Positions 16,602-27,567 of a DNA stretch of 64,000 bases are shown here, piece by piece. Under the pieces are notes generated by a model. The model made no database searches, was not told the origin of the DNA, and saw only the letters and a program-made list of their open reading frames with translations. Within the stretch, counting starts at the first letter, position 1, and each line of letters opens with the position of its first letter. This DNA is from Escherichia sp. E4742 (lineage in GTDB: Bacteria > Pseudomonadota > Gammaproteobacteria > Enterobacterales > Enterobacteriaceae): contig NZ_CP040443.1 in assembly GCF_005843885.1 (NCBI RefSeq), positions 1,178,001 to 1,242,000 on the forward strand. Reading direction: 5' to 3'. The position numbers were made by a program, and so were the translations under genes.

Positions 16602-17585
16602 ATGTCTGAAAGACATTTACCTGATGACCAGAGCAGTACTATCGATCCATATTTAATTACCTCGGTTTGCCAGACTCTGGCAGAACAAGGTGCTGCATTA
16701 CAAAATTTGTCCAAACAGCTGGATTCCACTCAGTACCAGCGTGCTCTTGAATTGATAATTAATTGTAAAGGACACGTTATTCTTTCGGGAATGGGTAAAT
16801 CAGGGCATGTTGGTCGAAAAATGTCTGCCACTCTGGCCTCTACTGGTACGCCGAGTTTCTTTATTCATCCCGCAGAAGCTTTCCATGGCGATCTGGGGAT
16901 GATTACGCCTTATGATCTTCTGATCCTTATTTCTGCCAGCGGCGAAACAGATGAAATCCTCAAGCTCGTCCCGTCACTGAAGAATTTCGGCAACCGAATT
17001 ATCGCCATTACCAATAATGGGAATTCTACCCTGGCGAAAAATGCTGATGCCGTGCTGGAACTTCACATGGCGAATGAAACCTGCCCGAATAATCTTGCAC
17101 CAACAACGTCCACCACGCTGACCATGGCGATCGGCGATGCATTGGCGATTGCCATGATCCACCAACGCAAATTTATGCCGAATGATTTTGCGCGCTATCA
17201 CCCGGGCGGTTCATTAGGTCGTCGCCTGCTGACCCGCGTTGCGGATGTCATGCAACATGATGTCCCTTCGGTTCATCTGGATGCGCCATTTAAAACGGTG
17301 ATTCAACGTATCACCAGCGGTTGCCAGGGAATGGTGATGGTAGAAGACGCAGAAGGCGAGCTGGCGGGCATTATCACCGACGGTGACCTGCGTCGCTTTA
17401 TGGAAAAAGAAGATTCTCTGACATCCGCCACGGCGGCTCAGATGATGACGCGTGAACCGCTGACGTTGCCAGAAGACACCATGATCATTGAAGCGGAAGA
17501 AAAAATGCAAAAGCACCGCGTCTCAACGTTATTGGTGACCAACAAGGCAAATAAAGTCACTGGCCTTGTGCGCATTTTCGACTAA
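16602..17585 (+). CDS. kpsF: KpsF, D-arabinose 5-phosphate isomerase of the capsule locus
   Basis: A 327-residue enzyme with an N-terminal SIS sugar-isomerase domain (HVILSGMGKSGHVGRKMSAT, LILISASGETDE) and two C-terminal CBS domains (GIITDGDLRRFMEKED; MQKHRVSTLLVTNKANKV). It converts D-ribulose 5-phosphate to D-arabinose 5-phosphate, the first step to Kdo, in the cytoplasm. It duplicates the KdsD/GutQ activity to feed capsule primer synthesis. The ATG at 16602 is chosen over 16566 because of its AAAGGAG ribosome site. It is the first gene of region 1. Confidence 0.95.
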   Translation: MSERHLPDDQSSTIDPYLITSVCQTLAEQGAALQNLSKQLDSTQYQRALELIINCKGHVILSGMGKSGHVGRKMSATLASTGTPSFFIHPAEAFHGDLGMITPYDLLILISASGETDEILKLVPSLKNFGNRIIAITNNGNSTLAKNADAVLELHMANETCPNNLAPTTSTTLTMAIGDALAIAMIHQRKFMPNDFARYHPGGSLGRRLLTRVADVMQHDVPSVHLDAPFKTVIQRITSGCQGMVMVEDAEGELAGIITDGDLRRFMEKEDSLTSATAAQMMTREPLTLPEDTMIIEAEEKMQKHRVSTLLVTNKANKVTGLVRIFD

Positions 17586-17656
17586 TTAAGCAACGGGGTG
17601 CGAGAGGTTAGTCTCTCATTGAGTTTGCGCCCCACTGAAACTTTGATAATCGTTAC

Positions 17657-18805
17657 ATGTTGATAAAAGTGAAGTCTGCCGTATCCTGGATGCGTGCTCG
17701 TTTGTCTGCCATCTCCCTGGCAGATATCCAAAAACACCTGGCGAAAATCATCATTCTGGCACCGATGGCAGTGCTGCTGATCTATCTGGCTATCTTCAGC
17801 CAGCCTCGCTATATGAGCGAGTCGAAAGTCGCCATTAAACGCTCAGATGATTTAAACAGCGGCAGCCTGAATTTTGGTCTGCTTCTGGGTGCCTCTAATC
17901 CGAGTTCCGCAGAAGATGCGTTGTATCTGAAAGAGTACATCAACTCTCCAGATATGCTGGCAGCGTTAGATAAGCAACTGAATTTTCGCGAAGCGTTTAG
18001 CCACAGCGGGCTCGATTTTCTTAATCATCTTAGCAAGGATGAAACCGCAGAAGGCTTCCTGAAGTACTACAAGGACCGTATCAACGTTTCGTATGACGAT
18101 AAAACCGGATTGCTGAATATTCAGACGCAGGGCTTTAGCCCGGAGTTTGCGCTTAAGTTTAACCAGACCGTGCTGAAAGAGTCAGAGCGCTTTATCAATG
18201 AGATGTCACATCGCATTGCGCGTGACCAGCTTGCCTTTGCAGAAAGCGAGATGGAAAAGGCACGCCAGCGTCTGGACGCCAGCAAAGCGGAACTGCTCTC
18301 TTATCAGGACAACAACAACGTTCTGGATCCACAGGCACAGGCACAGGCAGCGAGCACGTTAGTCAATACGCTGATGGGCCAGAAGATCCAGATGGAAGCG
18401 GACCTGCGGAACTTGCTGACGTATCTGCGCGAGGACGCCCCGCAAGTTGTAAGTGCGCGTAATGCGATTCAGTCATTGCAGGCACAAATCGATGAAGAAA
18501 AAAGCAAAATCACAGCGCCACAGGGTGACAAGCTAAACCGTATGGCGGTGGATTTTGAGGAAATAAAATCAAAAGTAGAGTTCAACACCGAGCTCTACAA
18601 ACTGACGCTGACCTCCATTGAAAAGACCCGTGTAGAAGCGGCTCGTAAGCTCAAGGTACTGTCTGTGATCAGTTCGCCACAGTTGCCGCAGGAATCATCT
18701 TTTCCAAACATCCCTTATTTGATCGCCTGTTGGTTACTGGTGTGCTGCCTGCTGTTCGGCACCCTGAAACTGTTGCTGGCTGTTATTGAAGATCACCGAG
18801 ATTAA
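17657..18805 (+). CDS. kpsE: KpsE, polysaccharide co-polymerase (capsule export, inner membrane/periplasm)
   Basis: A 382-residue protein with membrane helices at about 32-52 (IIILAPMAVLLIYLAIFSQ) and near the C-terminus (PYLIACWLLVCCLLFGTLKL). A long periplasmic region with a predicted coiled coil lies between them (EMEKARQRLDASKAELLSYQ). This is the PCP-3 architecture. KpsE bridges the KpsMT ABC transporter and the outer-membrane component KpsD for capsule export. It follows kpsF by 71 bases and precedes kpsD by 23. Length and ends match the known protein. Confidence 0.95.
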   Translation: MLIKVKSAVSWMRARLSAISLADIQKHLAKIIILAPMAVLLIYLAIFSQPRYMSESKVAIKRSDDLNSGSLNFGLLLGASNPSSAEDALYLKEYINSPDMLAALDKQLNFREAFSHSGLDFLNHLSKDETAEGFLKYYKDRINVSYDDKTGLLNIQTQGFSPEFALKFNQTVLKESERFINEMSHRIARDQLAFAESEMEKARQRLDASKAELLSYQDNNNVLDPQAQAQAASTLVNTLMGQKIQMEADLRNLLTYLREDAPQVVSARNAIQSLQAQIDEEKSKITAPQGDKLNRMAVDFEEIKSKVEFNTELYKLTLTSIEKTRVEAARKLKVLSVISSPQLPQESSFPNIPYLIACWLLVCCLLFGTLKLLLAVIEDHRD

Positions 18806-18828
18806 CGCTGTCGCTGAATGAGTTTGTG

Positions 18829-20505
18829 ATGAAATTATTTAAATCAATTTTACTGATTGCCGCCTGTCACGCGGCGCAGGCCAGCGCGGCCATTGATATT
18901 AACGCTGACCCAAACCTGACAGGAGCCGCACCACTGCCCGGTATTCTGAGCGGACAGAAGTCGGATACGCAAAACATGAGCGGCTTCGACAATACCCCGC
19001 CGCCCGCACCGCCGATGGTAATGAGCCGTATGTTTGGTGCTCAACTTTTCAACGGCACCAGCGCGGATAGCGGTGCGACGGTAGGATTCAACCCTGACTA
19101 TATTCTGAATCCGGGCGATAGCATTCAGGTTCGTTTATGGGGTGCGTTCACCTTTGATGGTGCGTTACAGGTTGATCCCAAAGGCAATATTTTTCTGCCA
19201 AACGTTGGTCCAGTGAAAGTTGCCGGGGTTAGCAATAGTCAGTTGAACACTCTGGTTACATCCAAAGTGAAGGAAGTGTACCAGTCCAACGTCAACGTCT
19301 ACGCCTCCTTATTACAGGCGCAGCCAGTAAAAGTGTACGTGACCGGATTTGTGCGTAATCCTGGTCTGTACGGCGGCGTGACGTCCGATTCGTTACTCAA
19401 TTATCTGATCAAGGCTGGCGGCGTTGATCCAGAGCGCGGAAGTTACGTTGATATTGTGGTCAAGCGCGGTAACCGCGTGCGCTCCAACGTCAACCTGTAC
19501 GACTTCCTGCTAAACGGCAAACTGGGGCTTTCGCAGTTCGCCGATGGTGACACCATCATCGTTGGGCCTCGTCAGCATACGTTCAGCGTCCAGGGCGATG
19601 TCTTTAACAGCTACGACTTTGAGTTCCGCGAAAGCAGCATTCCTGTAACAGAAGCGTTGAGCTGGGCGCGCCCTAAGCCTGGTGCGACGCACATTACGAT
19701 TATGCGCAAACAGGGGCTGCAAAAACGTAGCGAATACTATCCGATCAGTTCTGCGCCAGGCCGCATGTTGCAGAACGGCGATACCTTAATAGTGAGCACT
19801 GACCGCTATGCCGGCACCATTCAGGTGCGGGTTGAAGGCGCGCACTCCGGTGAACATGCCATGGTGCTGCCTTATGGCTCCACCATGCGTGCGGTTCTGG
19901 AAAAAGTCCGTCCGAACAGCATGTCGCAGATGAACGCGGTTCAGCTTTATCGCCCATCAGTGGCCCAGCGGCAGAAAGAGATGCTGAATCTCTCGCTGCA
20001 AAAGCTGGAGGAAGCGTCACTTTCTGCCCAGTCCTCCACCAAAGAAGAAGCCAGCCTGCGAATGCAGGAAGCGCAACTGATCAGCCGCTTTGTGGCGAAA
20101 GCGCGCACCGTGGTTCCGAAAGGTGAAGTGATCCTCAACGAGTCCAATATTGATTCTGTTCTGCTGGAAGATGGCGACGTCATCAATATTCCGGAGAAAA
20201 CATCGCTGGTTATGGTTCATGGCGAGGTGCTGTTCCCGAACGCGGTGAGCTGGCAGAAGGGAATGACCACCGAGGATTACATCGAGAAATGTGGTGGCCT
20301 GACGCAGAAATCGGGTAACGCCAGAATTATCGTCATTCGTCAGAACGGTGCAGCGGTCAACGCGGAAGATGTGGATTCACTCAAGCCGGGTGATGAGATT
20401 ATGGTTCTGCCGAAATATGAATCAAAAAACATTGAAGTTACCCGTGGTATTTCCACCATCCTCTATCAGCTGGCGGTGGGTGCAAAAGTGATTCTGTCGT
20501 TGTAA
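18829..20505 (+). CDS. kpsD: KpsD, capsule export protein of the OPX family
   Basis: A 558-residue protein with a cleavable signal peptide (KLFKSILLIAACHAAQASA). It has a polysaccharide-export domain at about 90-170 (NPDYILNPGDSIQVRLWGAF) and SLBB-type repeats (VKVYVTGFVRNPGLYGGV; MVHGEVLFPNAVSWQKG). It forms the periplasmic and outer-membrane part of the group 2 capsule exporter together with KpsE. The ATG at 18829 directly follows an alternative GTG at 18826; the ATG gives the known length. It sits 9 bases before kpsU. Confidence 0.95.
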   Translation: MKLFKSILLIAACHAAQASAAIDINADPNLTGAAPLPGILSGQKSDTQNMSGFDNTPPPAPPMVMSRMFGAQLFNGTSADSGATVGFNPDYILNPGDSIQVRLWGAFTFDGALQVDPKGNIFLPNVGPVKVAGVSNSQLNTLVTSKVKEVYQSNVNVYASLLQAQPVKVYVTGFVRNPGLYGGVTSDSLLNYLIKAGGVDPERGSYVDIVVKRGNRVRSNVNLYDFLLNGKLGLSQFADGDTIIVGPRQHTFSVQGDVFNSYDFEFRESSIPVTEALSWARPKPGATHITIMRKQGLQKRSEYYPISSAPGRMLQNGDTLIVSTDRYAGTIQVRVEGAHSGEHAMVLPYGSTMRAVLEKVRPNSMSQMNAVQLYRPSVAQRQKEMLNLSLQKLEEASLSAQSSTKEEASLRMQEAQLISRFVAKARTVVPKGEVILNESNIDSVLLEDGDVINIPEKTSLVMVHGEVLFPNAVSWQKGMTTEDYIEKCGGLTQKSGNARIIVIRQNGAAVNAEDVDSLKPGDEIMVLPKYESKNIEVTRGISTILYQLAVGAKVILSL

Positions 20506-20514
20506 GGAGTTGAA

Positions 20515-21255
20515 ATGAGCAAAGCAGTTATTGTCATTCCGGCTCGTTATGGCTCCTCGCGCCTGCCGGGTAAGCCGTTACTCGATATTGTTGGCAAACC
20601 GATGATCCAGCATGTTTACGAGCGTGCGTTACAGGTGGCGGGCGTCGCAGAAGTTTGGGTGGCAACTGACGACCCGCGCGTTGAACAGGCCGTGCAGGCT
20701 TTTGGCGGGAAAGCCATCATGACGCGCAACGATCATGAATCCGGCACCGATCGGCTGGTCGAGGTGATGCATACGGTGGAAGCAGACATCTACATTAACC
20801 TGCAGGGCGATGAACCAATGATTCGCCCGCGGGATGTAGAAACGTTGCTACAAGGAATGCGTGATGATCCCGCGTTGCCGGTGGCAACGCTATGCCACGC
20901 GATTTCTGCCGAAGAAGCGACAGAGCCAAGCACGGTAAAAGTGGTGGTAAATACCCGCCAGGATGCACTTTATTTCAGCCGTTCGCCGATTCCCTATCCG
21001 CGCAATGCTGAAAAAGCGCGCTACCTGAAACACGTTGGTATTTACGCTTATCGTCGCGATGTGCTGCAAAACTACAGTCAATTGCCAGAGTCCATGCCGG
21101 AGCAGGCGGAGTCACTGGAGCAGCTACGGTTGATGAACGCGGGGATCAACATTCGCACATTTGAGGTTGCCGCAACCGGGCCGGGCGTTGACACCCCGGC
21201 ATGCCTTGAAAAGGTGCGCGCCCTGATGGCACAGGAACTGGCTGAAAACGCATGA
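20515..21255 (+). CDS. kpsU: KpsU, CMP-Kdo synthetase of the capsule locus
   Basis: A 246-residue nucleotidyltransferase of the KdsB family with the CTP-binding motif RYGSSRLPGKPLLDI, the QGDEPMI motif and the substrate segment FSRSPIPYPR. It activates Kdo with CTP to CMP-Kdo, the donor for the poly-Kdo linker made by KpsS and KpsC and for any Kdo in the repeat unit. It has a GGAG ribosome site just before the ATG and overlaps kpsC by 4 bases (ATGA), indicating coupling. Confidence 0.95.
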   Translation: MSKAVIVIPARYGSSRLPGKPLLDIVGKPMIQHVYERALQVAGVAEVWVATDDPRVEQAVQAFGGKAIMTRNDHESGTDRLVEVMHTVEADIYINLQGDEPMIRPRDVETLLQGMRDDPALPVATLCHAISAEEATEPSTVKVVVNTRQDALYFSRSPIPYPRNAEKARYLKHVGIYAYRRDVLQNYSQLPESMPEQAESLEQLRLMNAGINIRTFEVAATGPGVDTPACLEKVRALMAQELAENA

Positions 21256-23279
21256 TTGGCATTTACTCGCCTGGCATCTGGCGTATTCCGCATCTGGAGA
21301 AATTTCTGGCGCAGCCGTGCCAGAAACTTTCTCTGCTGCGTCCTGTTCCGCAAAACGTCGATGCTATCGCCGTGTGGGGGCATCGCCCCAGCGCGGCGAA
21401 ACCGATGGCAATCGCCAAAGCAGCGGGAAAACCCATCATCCGTCTGGAAGATGGATTTGTGCGCTCGCTGGATCTTGGCGTCAATGGAGCACCGCCGCTT
21501 TCTTTGGTGGTGGACGACTCCGGCATTTACTACGATGCCAGCAAGCCTTCGGCGCTGGAGAAACTGGTACAGGATAAAGCCGGAAATGCAGCGCTGATAA
21601 GCCAGGCCAGAGAAGCGATGCACACCATCGTGACCGGGGATTTGTCGAAATATAACCTGGCGCCTGCGTTTGTGGCTGATGAGCCGGAACGTGCAGACAT
21701 CGTTCTGGTTGTCGATCAGACATTTAATGATATGTCAGTGAAGTATGGTAATGCGGGTCAGAATGAGTTTGCCGCCATGCTGGAAGCCGCGATTACGGAA
21801 AATCCTCAAGCCGAAATTTGGGTGAAGGTGCATCCGGATGTCCTGGAAGGAAAGAAAACAGGTTATTTCGCTGATCTGCGCGCCACACAACGAGTACGTT
21901 TGATTGCCGAGAATGTCAGCCCGCAGTCGCTGTTGCGACACATTTCCAGGGTTTACGTCGTGACCTCCCAGTACGGCTTTGAAGCCTTGCTGGCAGGAAA
22001 ACCGGTGACATGTTTCGGTCAGCCCTGGTATGCAGGCTGGGGCTTAACCGACGACCGCCATCCGCAGTCCGCTGTGTTATCTGCCCGACGCGGTTCTGCC
22101 ACGCTGGAAGAACTTTTTGCCGCTGCATACCTGCGTTACTGTCGCTATATCGATCCGCAAACGGGAGCAGTAAGCGATCTGTTTACCGTGCTGCAATGGC
22201 TGCAATTACAGCGCAACCATCAGCAACAGCGTAATGGCTATTTATGGGCGCCAGGCTTAACGCTGTGGAAATCGGCGATCCTGAAACCTTTCTTACGAAC
22301 GGCGACAAACCGACTGAGTTTTACACGTCGCTGTACTGCGGCCACCGCTTGCGTGGTATGGGGTGTAAAGGGAGAACAGCAATGGCGAGCCGAAGCACAG
22401 CGAAACTCACTGCCGTTATGGCGAATGGAAGATGGTTTTCTGCGTTCATCCGGACTTGGCTCTGACCTGCTGCCGCCGCTATCGCTGGTGCTGGATAAAC
22501 GCGGGATTTACTATGACGCCACGCGCCCCAGCGACCTGGAAGTGCTGCTGAATTATAGCCAGTTAACGCTGACACAGCAGATGCGAGCTGAAAAATTACG
22601 CCAGCGACTGGTTGAAAGCAAACTGAGCAAGTACAACCTGGGAGCCGATTTCTCTCTACCAGCCGAAGCCAAAGGTAAAAAAGTTATCCTGGTACCGGGT
22701 CAGGTAGAGGACGATGCCTCTATTAAAACTGGCACTGTCTCGATTAAGAGCAACCTTGAGTTATTACGCACCGTACGTGAACGTAACCCGCACGCCTACA
22801 TCATTTATAAACCGCACCCGGATGTATTAGTGGGGAATCGCAAGGGTAATATTCCGGCTAAATTGATCGCTGAACTTGCCGATTATCAGGCACTGGACGC
22901 AGATATTATTCAATGCATTCAGCGCGCAGATGAAGTGCATACCATGACATCATTGTCCGGGTTTGAAGCGATATTACATGGCAAGCAAGTTCATTGTTAC
23001 GGCCTGCCCTTCTATGCCGGTTGGGGTTTAACCGTTGATGAACATCACTGCCCGCGCCGCGAGCGCAGATTAACGCTAGCAGACTTGATCTATCAGGCGT
23101 TGATTGTTTATCCAACCTATATCCACCCAACACGGCTACAACCTATTACGGTTGAAGAAGCTGCGGAATATTTAATCCAGACGCCGCGCAAGCCGATGGT
23201 AATTAGAAAAAATAATATTGACAGAGTTATTAATATTTACCGTAAGTTAATCATGTTCTGCAGAGTCAGACTGGATTAA
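21252..23279 (+). CDS. kpsC: KpsC, dual-module retaining beta-Kdo transferase
   Basis: A 675-residue protein built from two related glycosyltransferase halves. EDGFVRSLDLG near 64 and CFGQPWYAGWGLT near 251 mark the first; EDGFLRSSGLG near 393 and CYGLPFYAGWGLT near 581 mark the second. KPHPDV/KVHPDV words occur in both. KpsC extends the first Kdo added by KpsS into the alternating beta-Kdo linker on phosphatidylglycerol, on the cytoplasmic face, before the capsule repeat is added. Both modules look intact, and the length is canonical. Confidence 0.95.
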   Translation: MIGIYSPGIWRIPHLEKFLAQPCQKLSLLRPVPQNVDAIAVWGHRPSAAKPMAIAKAAGKPIIRLEDGFVRSLDLGVNGAPPLSLVVDDSGIYYDASKPSALEKLVQDKAGNAALISQAREAMHTIVTGDLSKYNLAPAFVADEPERADIVLVVDQTFNDMSVKYGNAGQNEFAAMLEAAITENPQAEIWVKVHPDVLEGKKTGYFADLRATQRVRLIAENVSPQSLLRHISRVYVVTSQYGFEALLAGKPVTCFGQPWYAGWGLTDDRHPQSAVLSARRGSATLEELFAAAYLRYCRYIDPQTGAVSDLFTVLQWLQLQRNHQQQRNGYLWAPGLTLWKSAILKPFLRTATNRLSFTRRCTAATACVVWGVKGEQQWRAEAQRNSLPLWRMEDGFLRSSGLGSDLLPPLSLVLDKRGIYYDATRPSDLEVLLNYSQLTLTQQMRAEKLRQRLVESKLSKYNLGADFSLPAEAKGKKVILVPGQVEDDASIKTGTVSIKSNLELLRTVRERNPHAYIIYKPHPDVLVGNRKGNIPAKLIAELADYQALDADIIQCIQRADEVHTMTSLSGFEAILHGKQVHCYGLPFYAGWGLTVDEHHCPRRERRLTLADLIYQALIVYPTYIHPTRLQPITVEEAAEYLIQTPRKPMVIRKNNIDRVINIYRKLIMFCRVRLD

Positions 23280-23313
23280 CCAATTTCATTATTGACTATT
23301 GCACAGATTATTT

Positions 23314-24552
23314 ATGCAAGATAATGCACTAAGCATTTTGTTATCCGGTAAAAAGTACCTGCTATTGCAGGGACCGATGGGACCTTTTTTCAATGACATC
23401 GCCGAGTGGTTAGAGTCATTAGGCCGTAACGCTGTGAATGTTGTATTCAACGGCGGGGATCTTTTTTACTGCCGTAATCGACAATATCTGGCTTATTACC
23501 AAACGCCGAAAGAGTTTCCCGGTTGGTTGCGAGATCTCCACCGACAATATGACTTTGATACCATCCTCTGCTTTGGCGACTGCCGCCCATTACACAAAGA
23601 AGCAAAACGGTGGGCGAATACGAAAGAGATCCGCTTTCTGGCATTTGAAGAAGGATATTTACGCCCGCAGTTTATTACTGTTGAAGAAGGCGGAGTGAAC
23701 GCATATTCATCGCTACCGCGCGATCCGGATTTTTATCGTAAGTTACCAGATATGGCTGCGCCGCACATTGAGAACTTAAAACCTTCAACGATGAAACGCA
23801 TTGGCCATGCGATGTGGTATTACCTGATGGGCTGGCATTACCGTCATGAGTTCCCTCGCTACCGCCACCACAAATCGTTTTCCCCCTGGTATGAAGCACG
23901 TTGCTGGGTTCGTGCGTACTGGCGCAAGCAACTTTACAAAGTAACACAGCGTAAGGTATTGCCGAGGTTAATGAATGAGCTGGATCAGCGTTATTATCTT
24001 GCCGTTTTGCAGGTGTACAACGATAGCCAGATTCGTAACCACAGCAATTATAACGATGTGCGTGACTATATTAATGAAGTCATGTACTCATTTTCACGTA
24101 AAGCGCCGAAAGAAAGTTATTTGGTGATCAAACATCATCCGATGGATCGTGGTCACAGACTCTATCGACCATTAATTAAGCGGTTGAGTACGGAATATGG
24201 CTTAGGTGAGCGCGTCATTTATGTGCACGATCTCCCGATGCCGGAATTATTACGCCATGCAAAAGCGGTGGTAACAATAAACAGTACGGCAGGGATCTCT
24301 GCGCTGATTCATAACAAACCGCTCAAAGTGATGGGCAATGCCCTGTACGACATCAAAGGATTGACGTATCAAGGGCATTTGCACCAGTTCTGGCAGGCTA
24401 ACTTTAAACCGGATATGAAACTGTTTAAGAAGTTTCGTGAGTATTTATTAATGAAGACGCAGATTAATGCAGTTTATTATAGACGACTGAGTTATGAAAA
24501 AGGCACATATTTAGTAAATAGAGTTCCATTCAATAACAAGTCATTACAGTAA
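23314..24552 (+). CDS. kpsS: KpsS, initiating beta-Kdo transferase of the capsule lipid primer
   Basis: A 412-residue protein from the ATG at 23314 (MQDNALSILLSGKKYLLLQG); an in-frame TTG at 23299 is less likely. It carries FEEGYLRPQF, IKHHPMDRGHRLYRPL and the acceptor-side motif INSTAGISALIHNKPLKVMG of the capsule-synthesis family. KpsS adds the first Kdo to the phosphatidylglycerol terminus. It is the last gene of region 1 and converges with region 2 on the other strand. The 232-base gap (24553-24784) is very AT-rich and holds no gene or clear terminator, so the transcripts could overlap. Confidence 0.94.
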   Translation: MQDNALSILLSGKKYLLLQGPMGPFFNDIAEWLESLGRNAVNVVFNGGDLFYCRNRQYLAYYQTPKEFPGWLRDLHRQYDFDTILCFGDCRPLHKEAKRWANTKEIRFLAFEEGYLRPQFITVEEGGVNAYSSLPRDPDFYRKLPDMAAPHIENLKPSTMKRIGHAMWYYLMGWHYRHEFPRYRHHKSFSPWYEARCWVRAYWRKQLYKVTQRKVLPRLMNELDQRYYLAVLQVYNDSQIRNHSNYNDVRDYINEVMYSFSRKAPKESYLVIKHHPMDRGHRLYRPLIKRLSTEYGLGERVIYVHDLPMPELLRHAKAVVTINSTAGISALIHNKPLKVMGNALYDIKGLTYQGHLHQFWQANFKPDMKLFKKFREYLLMKTQINAVYYRRLSYEKGTYLVNRVPFNNKSLQ

Positions 24553-24784
24553 TAAGATAGTTACCATTTATATTTAGCAGAGTGTGATATCACATATTTT
24601 TTGTATCATATGTATGGTTAATGAAATCAACATCATATTAAAATACAATAATTATGGAAATATAACTTATGTTATTTATTTAATATATCAACTATTCAAA
24701 AAATAGTTAATAACACTATATGATAAGCCGTAAAATAAAAACACAAGAAATAATTATCAGGCCATGGGGTAATTAGTTACGATT

Positions 24785-25920
24785 TTAGACATCGTCATTT
24801 AATGACGCCGTACAGTGTTCTACGAACATTACAAACCTATCAACATCTATTGTCAGCTCTTTATCCTCATTTTTTTCTATCCAATAGCATCCATATTTAC
24901 AATTCATTAGCTGAGTAGTACGATAATAACTAACTCTATTCCAATCTGTAGGCATTATCTCAATAAGAATTTTTAAATTTTTTGAAAAAACAGCATTTGC
25001 AATGCCCATCCCATGCGATCCAACAATTATTTCCGCGTGAGAAAACAGAGCAATTTGTTCACTTGGAGTATAATCACCCGGATCACAGATGTAATATCCC
25101 TGTTCTTCAAAGTACTTATATAAATCTATTTCGTTATGGATTTTTCGCTGTGTTGCATTCCGCCGAGAAATAAAAATTTTATGTTTCTGAGTAATATTTG
25201 ATAATTTCGAGAATGACTCTGAAAGATTATTACAGCTTTTGATATAATAATCGCTTGGAGTATGTAAATGACCGAAACTTGGAAATGATGTGATTATCAC
25301 ATTATCAAATTCAATCCAAGTGTTTCCAACTTGTATTATTTTATTTCTTTTAACACCTAAACCTTCAAGCAAAATAACAAGTTCTTCTGATATATGTGGC
25401 GTAACAATATTAAAACCATCTAATGAACCATATACCTGTTTTATCAAATAAAGTGCAGGCAACGACTCTCGATATAAATGATCTAAATTGAGAACATATA
25501 AAGCCAGATAGACTTACCATGAATTTTTATTGAGTCATGAAAATCATCAACAAATAACTGCCTCTCATTATAATTAAGTATTCCTTGTTCTTTTAAAGCT
25601 TGCTTCCCAGACACATTTATAAAATTCCAAAGATATTTATCTTTATATAAAATAGGCCAATACCTTGGCATTCCTTCTGGGCGAGGGCCAATTTTACATG
25701 ATTCAACCTCAATAATGATCACCTCATGAGTTTGATATTGTGTTGTAAAAATAGCGGAAAGCTCAGATATATCCATATTTTCGTTGTCTACCTGAAAAAA
25801 AGGATTAGACATCGATTTTATTTGCATTTTATCTTGAGCGATATATCTATTAATTTTATTTAAAAATATATCCTTTGAGTTTCTTATATCAATTGGTTTA
25901 AATGCATTATGAACCAACAT
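24785..25920 (-). pseudogene. GT61-type (DUF563) glycosyltransferase of capsule region 2, frameshifted
   Basis: Two frames together make one protein of about 378 residues. The N-part (25920 to about 25483) has PRPEGMPRYWPILYKDKYLW. The C-part (to 24785) has KIFISRRNATQRKIHNEIDL, ICDPGDYTPSEQIALFSHAE and the IIVGSHGMGIANAVF motif typical of DUF563/GT61 enzymes. The frames meet near 25483-25502, where reading WLY-V-LNLDHLYRESLPALY requires a change of two bases (or one in the other direction), for example one extra TA in TTTATATG. The upstream frame stops at once after the junction. It was probably a polymer-building transferase. The defect could be real, phase-variable or an assembly error. 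Confidence 0.8.
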
Positions 25921-25935
25921 ATTATCACTTGCCTA

Positions 25936-27562
25936 TTAAAATAAAATTTTTGCTAAAAAATTAAGTGATTTATACCGGGAGTCAATAAAAAATCTTTTAG
26001 GATTTTGCTTGAATTTTTTTATTTTCTTTATATATTTCCTTTCATTTTCACATGATGGGGTAAGTATCGATAATTCTGTTTTTTTCAAAAATACTTTTTT
26101 TTATTTCATCATTTTCTTTTTTCTCAATAACAGTTTTAACATTCCCTTCAGAAGATTTATTAGAAACTTTATTGTGATTTATTTTATTTTTTTCTCCAAC
26201 AATTGGTTTAACTAAAGATATATAAGATGGAAGTTTCAACTTTTTCTCTAAACTTAGAATCCCTGATTTATGAATGGAAACAAGGCTTTTTTCAAGAAAC
26301 TTTATCAAAAAAAGTTCAAGATTACTGTACTCTTCAATAGTAAGATATTTATTTAGTTTATTTTCTTTTAAGGCAGTAAAAAACTCATCAATACTATCAA
26401 AATCATATGTAAATCCTTTTTTCCCATAAAATGCATTACCAAGTTGTATTGGCTTAACACCTAAAAATGCAGCCTCGATTGCTGATTGAGAACACAAAGT
26501 TACTATATGATCAGATTGTTTTATTAGGCTCTCTAAATTGAAATCCTCTATAATAAATACTCTTGATGATTTATCATCAGGAAGTTCTTTAATATACTCA
26601 TGGATCTTTTCAAAGGTCAAAGCAGACCGTATATTGTTTTTGTGTCTTTCCCAAGGATGGGATTTAAATATAACAAAAACATCATCATCGCATAACAGTC
26701 TATCAATCAATTCAATATAAAAATCTATAGTTGAAAGATATTTCTTTGCAGTACAAATGACAGAGAAATCATTTACAACTTGACCTATAATAGTAACTGT
26801 CTTGCTACCTTTTTTTTCAATTAAGAATGTTTCTGAAGGTTGGGTAACATTCTTGTTTTTAGCCAAGAGAACCTTATTAATCGCTTTAATCCTTGTCCTT
26901 TCTAACTCAAAACCGTTTTCTTCTATATTAACTGAGTTATAGACATTACTTATCTTTAAATTTGTATTATTAGGAATAGGGTCATACTTCTCTTCAATAT
27001 AGTATTCATTCCCTGTGAAAAAATGTTCCAAGACAAGAGGTGTTGTTGGGTGAGTTTTAAGAATCTCTAATAAAACTCTGTTATATATTTGAGCTCCAGA
27101 AAAAATACAAGCATATGTATGTTTTTTTATATTACTCAGTTTATCTTTCCAAAAATCAATCCAAGACCAGGCAGCAGCTAAGTTTAGCAGTAATGCCCTA
27201 GAGTCCGTTTGCATCATGAACAAAAATAAATCACTATCATCAGGCACACCGCTTAATAAAAGTCTAAAGCTGTCAATTGGCAAATAATATGATAATGCTT
27301 CATCTCTGCATACTTTAAAAAGATTAATTCCATTTACTGTAAAGTAATATAATTCCTCTCTATCTTGTTCCAGCAATTCATTATATTTTGGTTGCAATTC
27401 ATCAAAAAAACACTCATAATTCCCGTAAGCGCTTACCCATTTATTCCTTTCGCGTACAAAAGTATGATATATCTTATGCCTTTCAATAAAATCAAATAAA
27501 CTTTTAAAATTCCTTACATGAAAATGTACGCTATCGGAAAATAAAATGCTTATATTTTTCAT
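25936..27562 (-). pseudogene. Capsule-synthesis family (KpsC/KpsS-like) transferase of region 2, 3' frameshift
   Basis: The frame from the ATG at 27562 (MKNISILFSDSVHFHVRNFK) gives 504 residues and ends at 26048. VIFKSHPWERHKNN, TLCSQSAIEAAFLGVKPIQL and GNAFYGKKGFTYD match the fold that KpsC and KpsS belong to, so a Kdo-type or related transferase is likely. Past a run of seven A (plus-strand T at 26079-26085) the next frame continues 40 sensible residues, ending FIDSRYKSLNFLAKILF and stopping at 25936, just 16 bases before the next gene. This compact fit argues that one extra A has replaced the natural C-terminus with a short false one. The enzymatic core is upstream of the shift and may still be made. 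Confidence 0.75.
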
Positions 27563-27567
27563 TATAA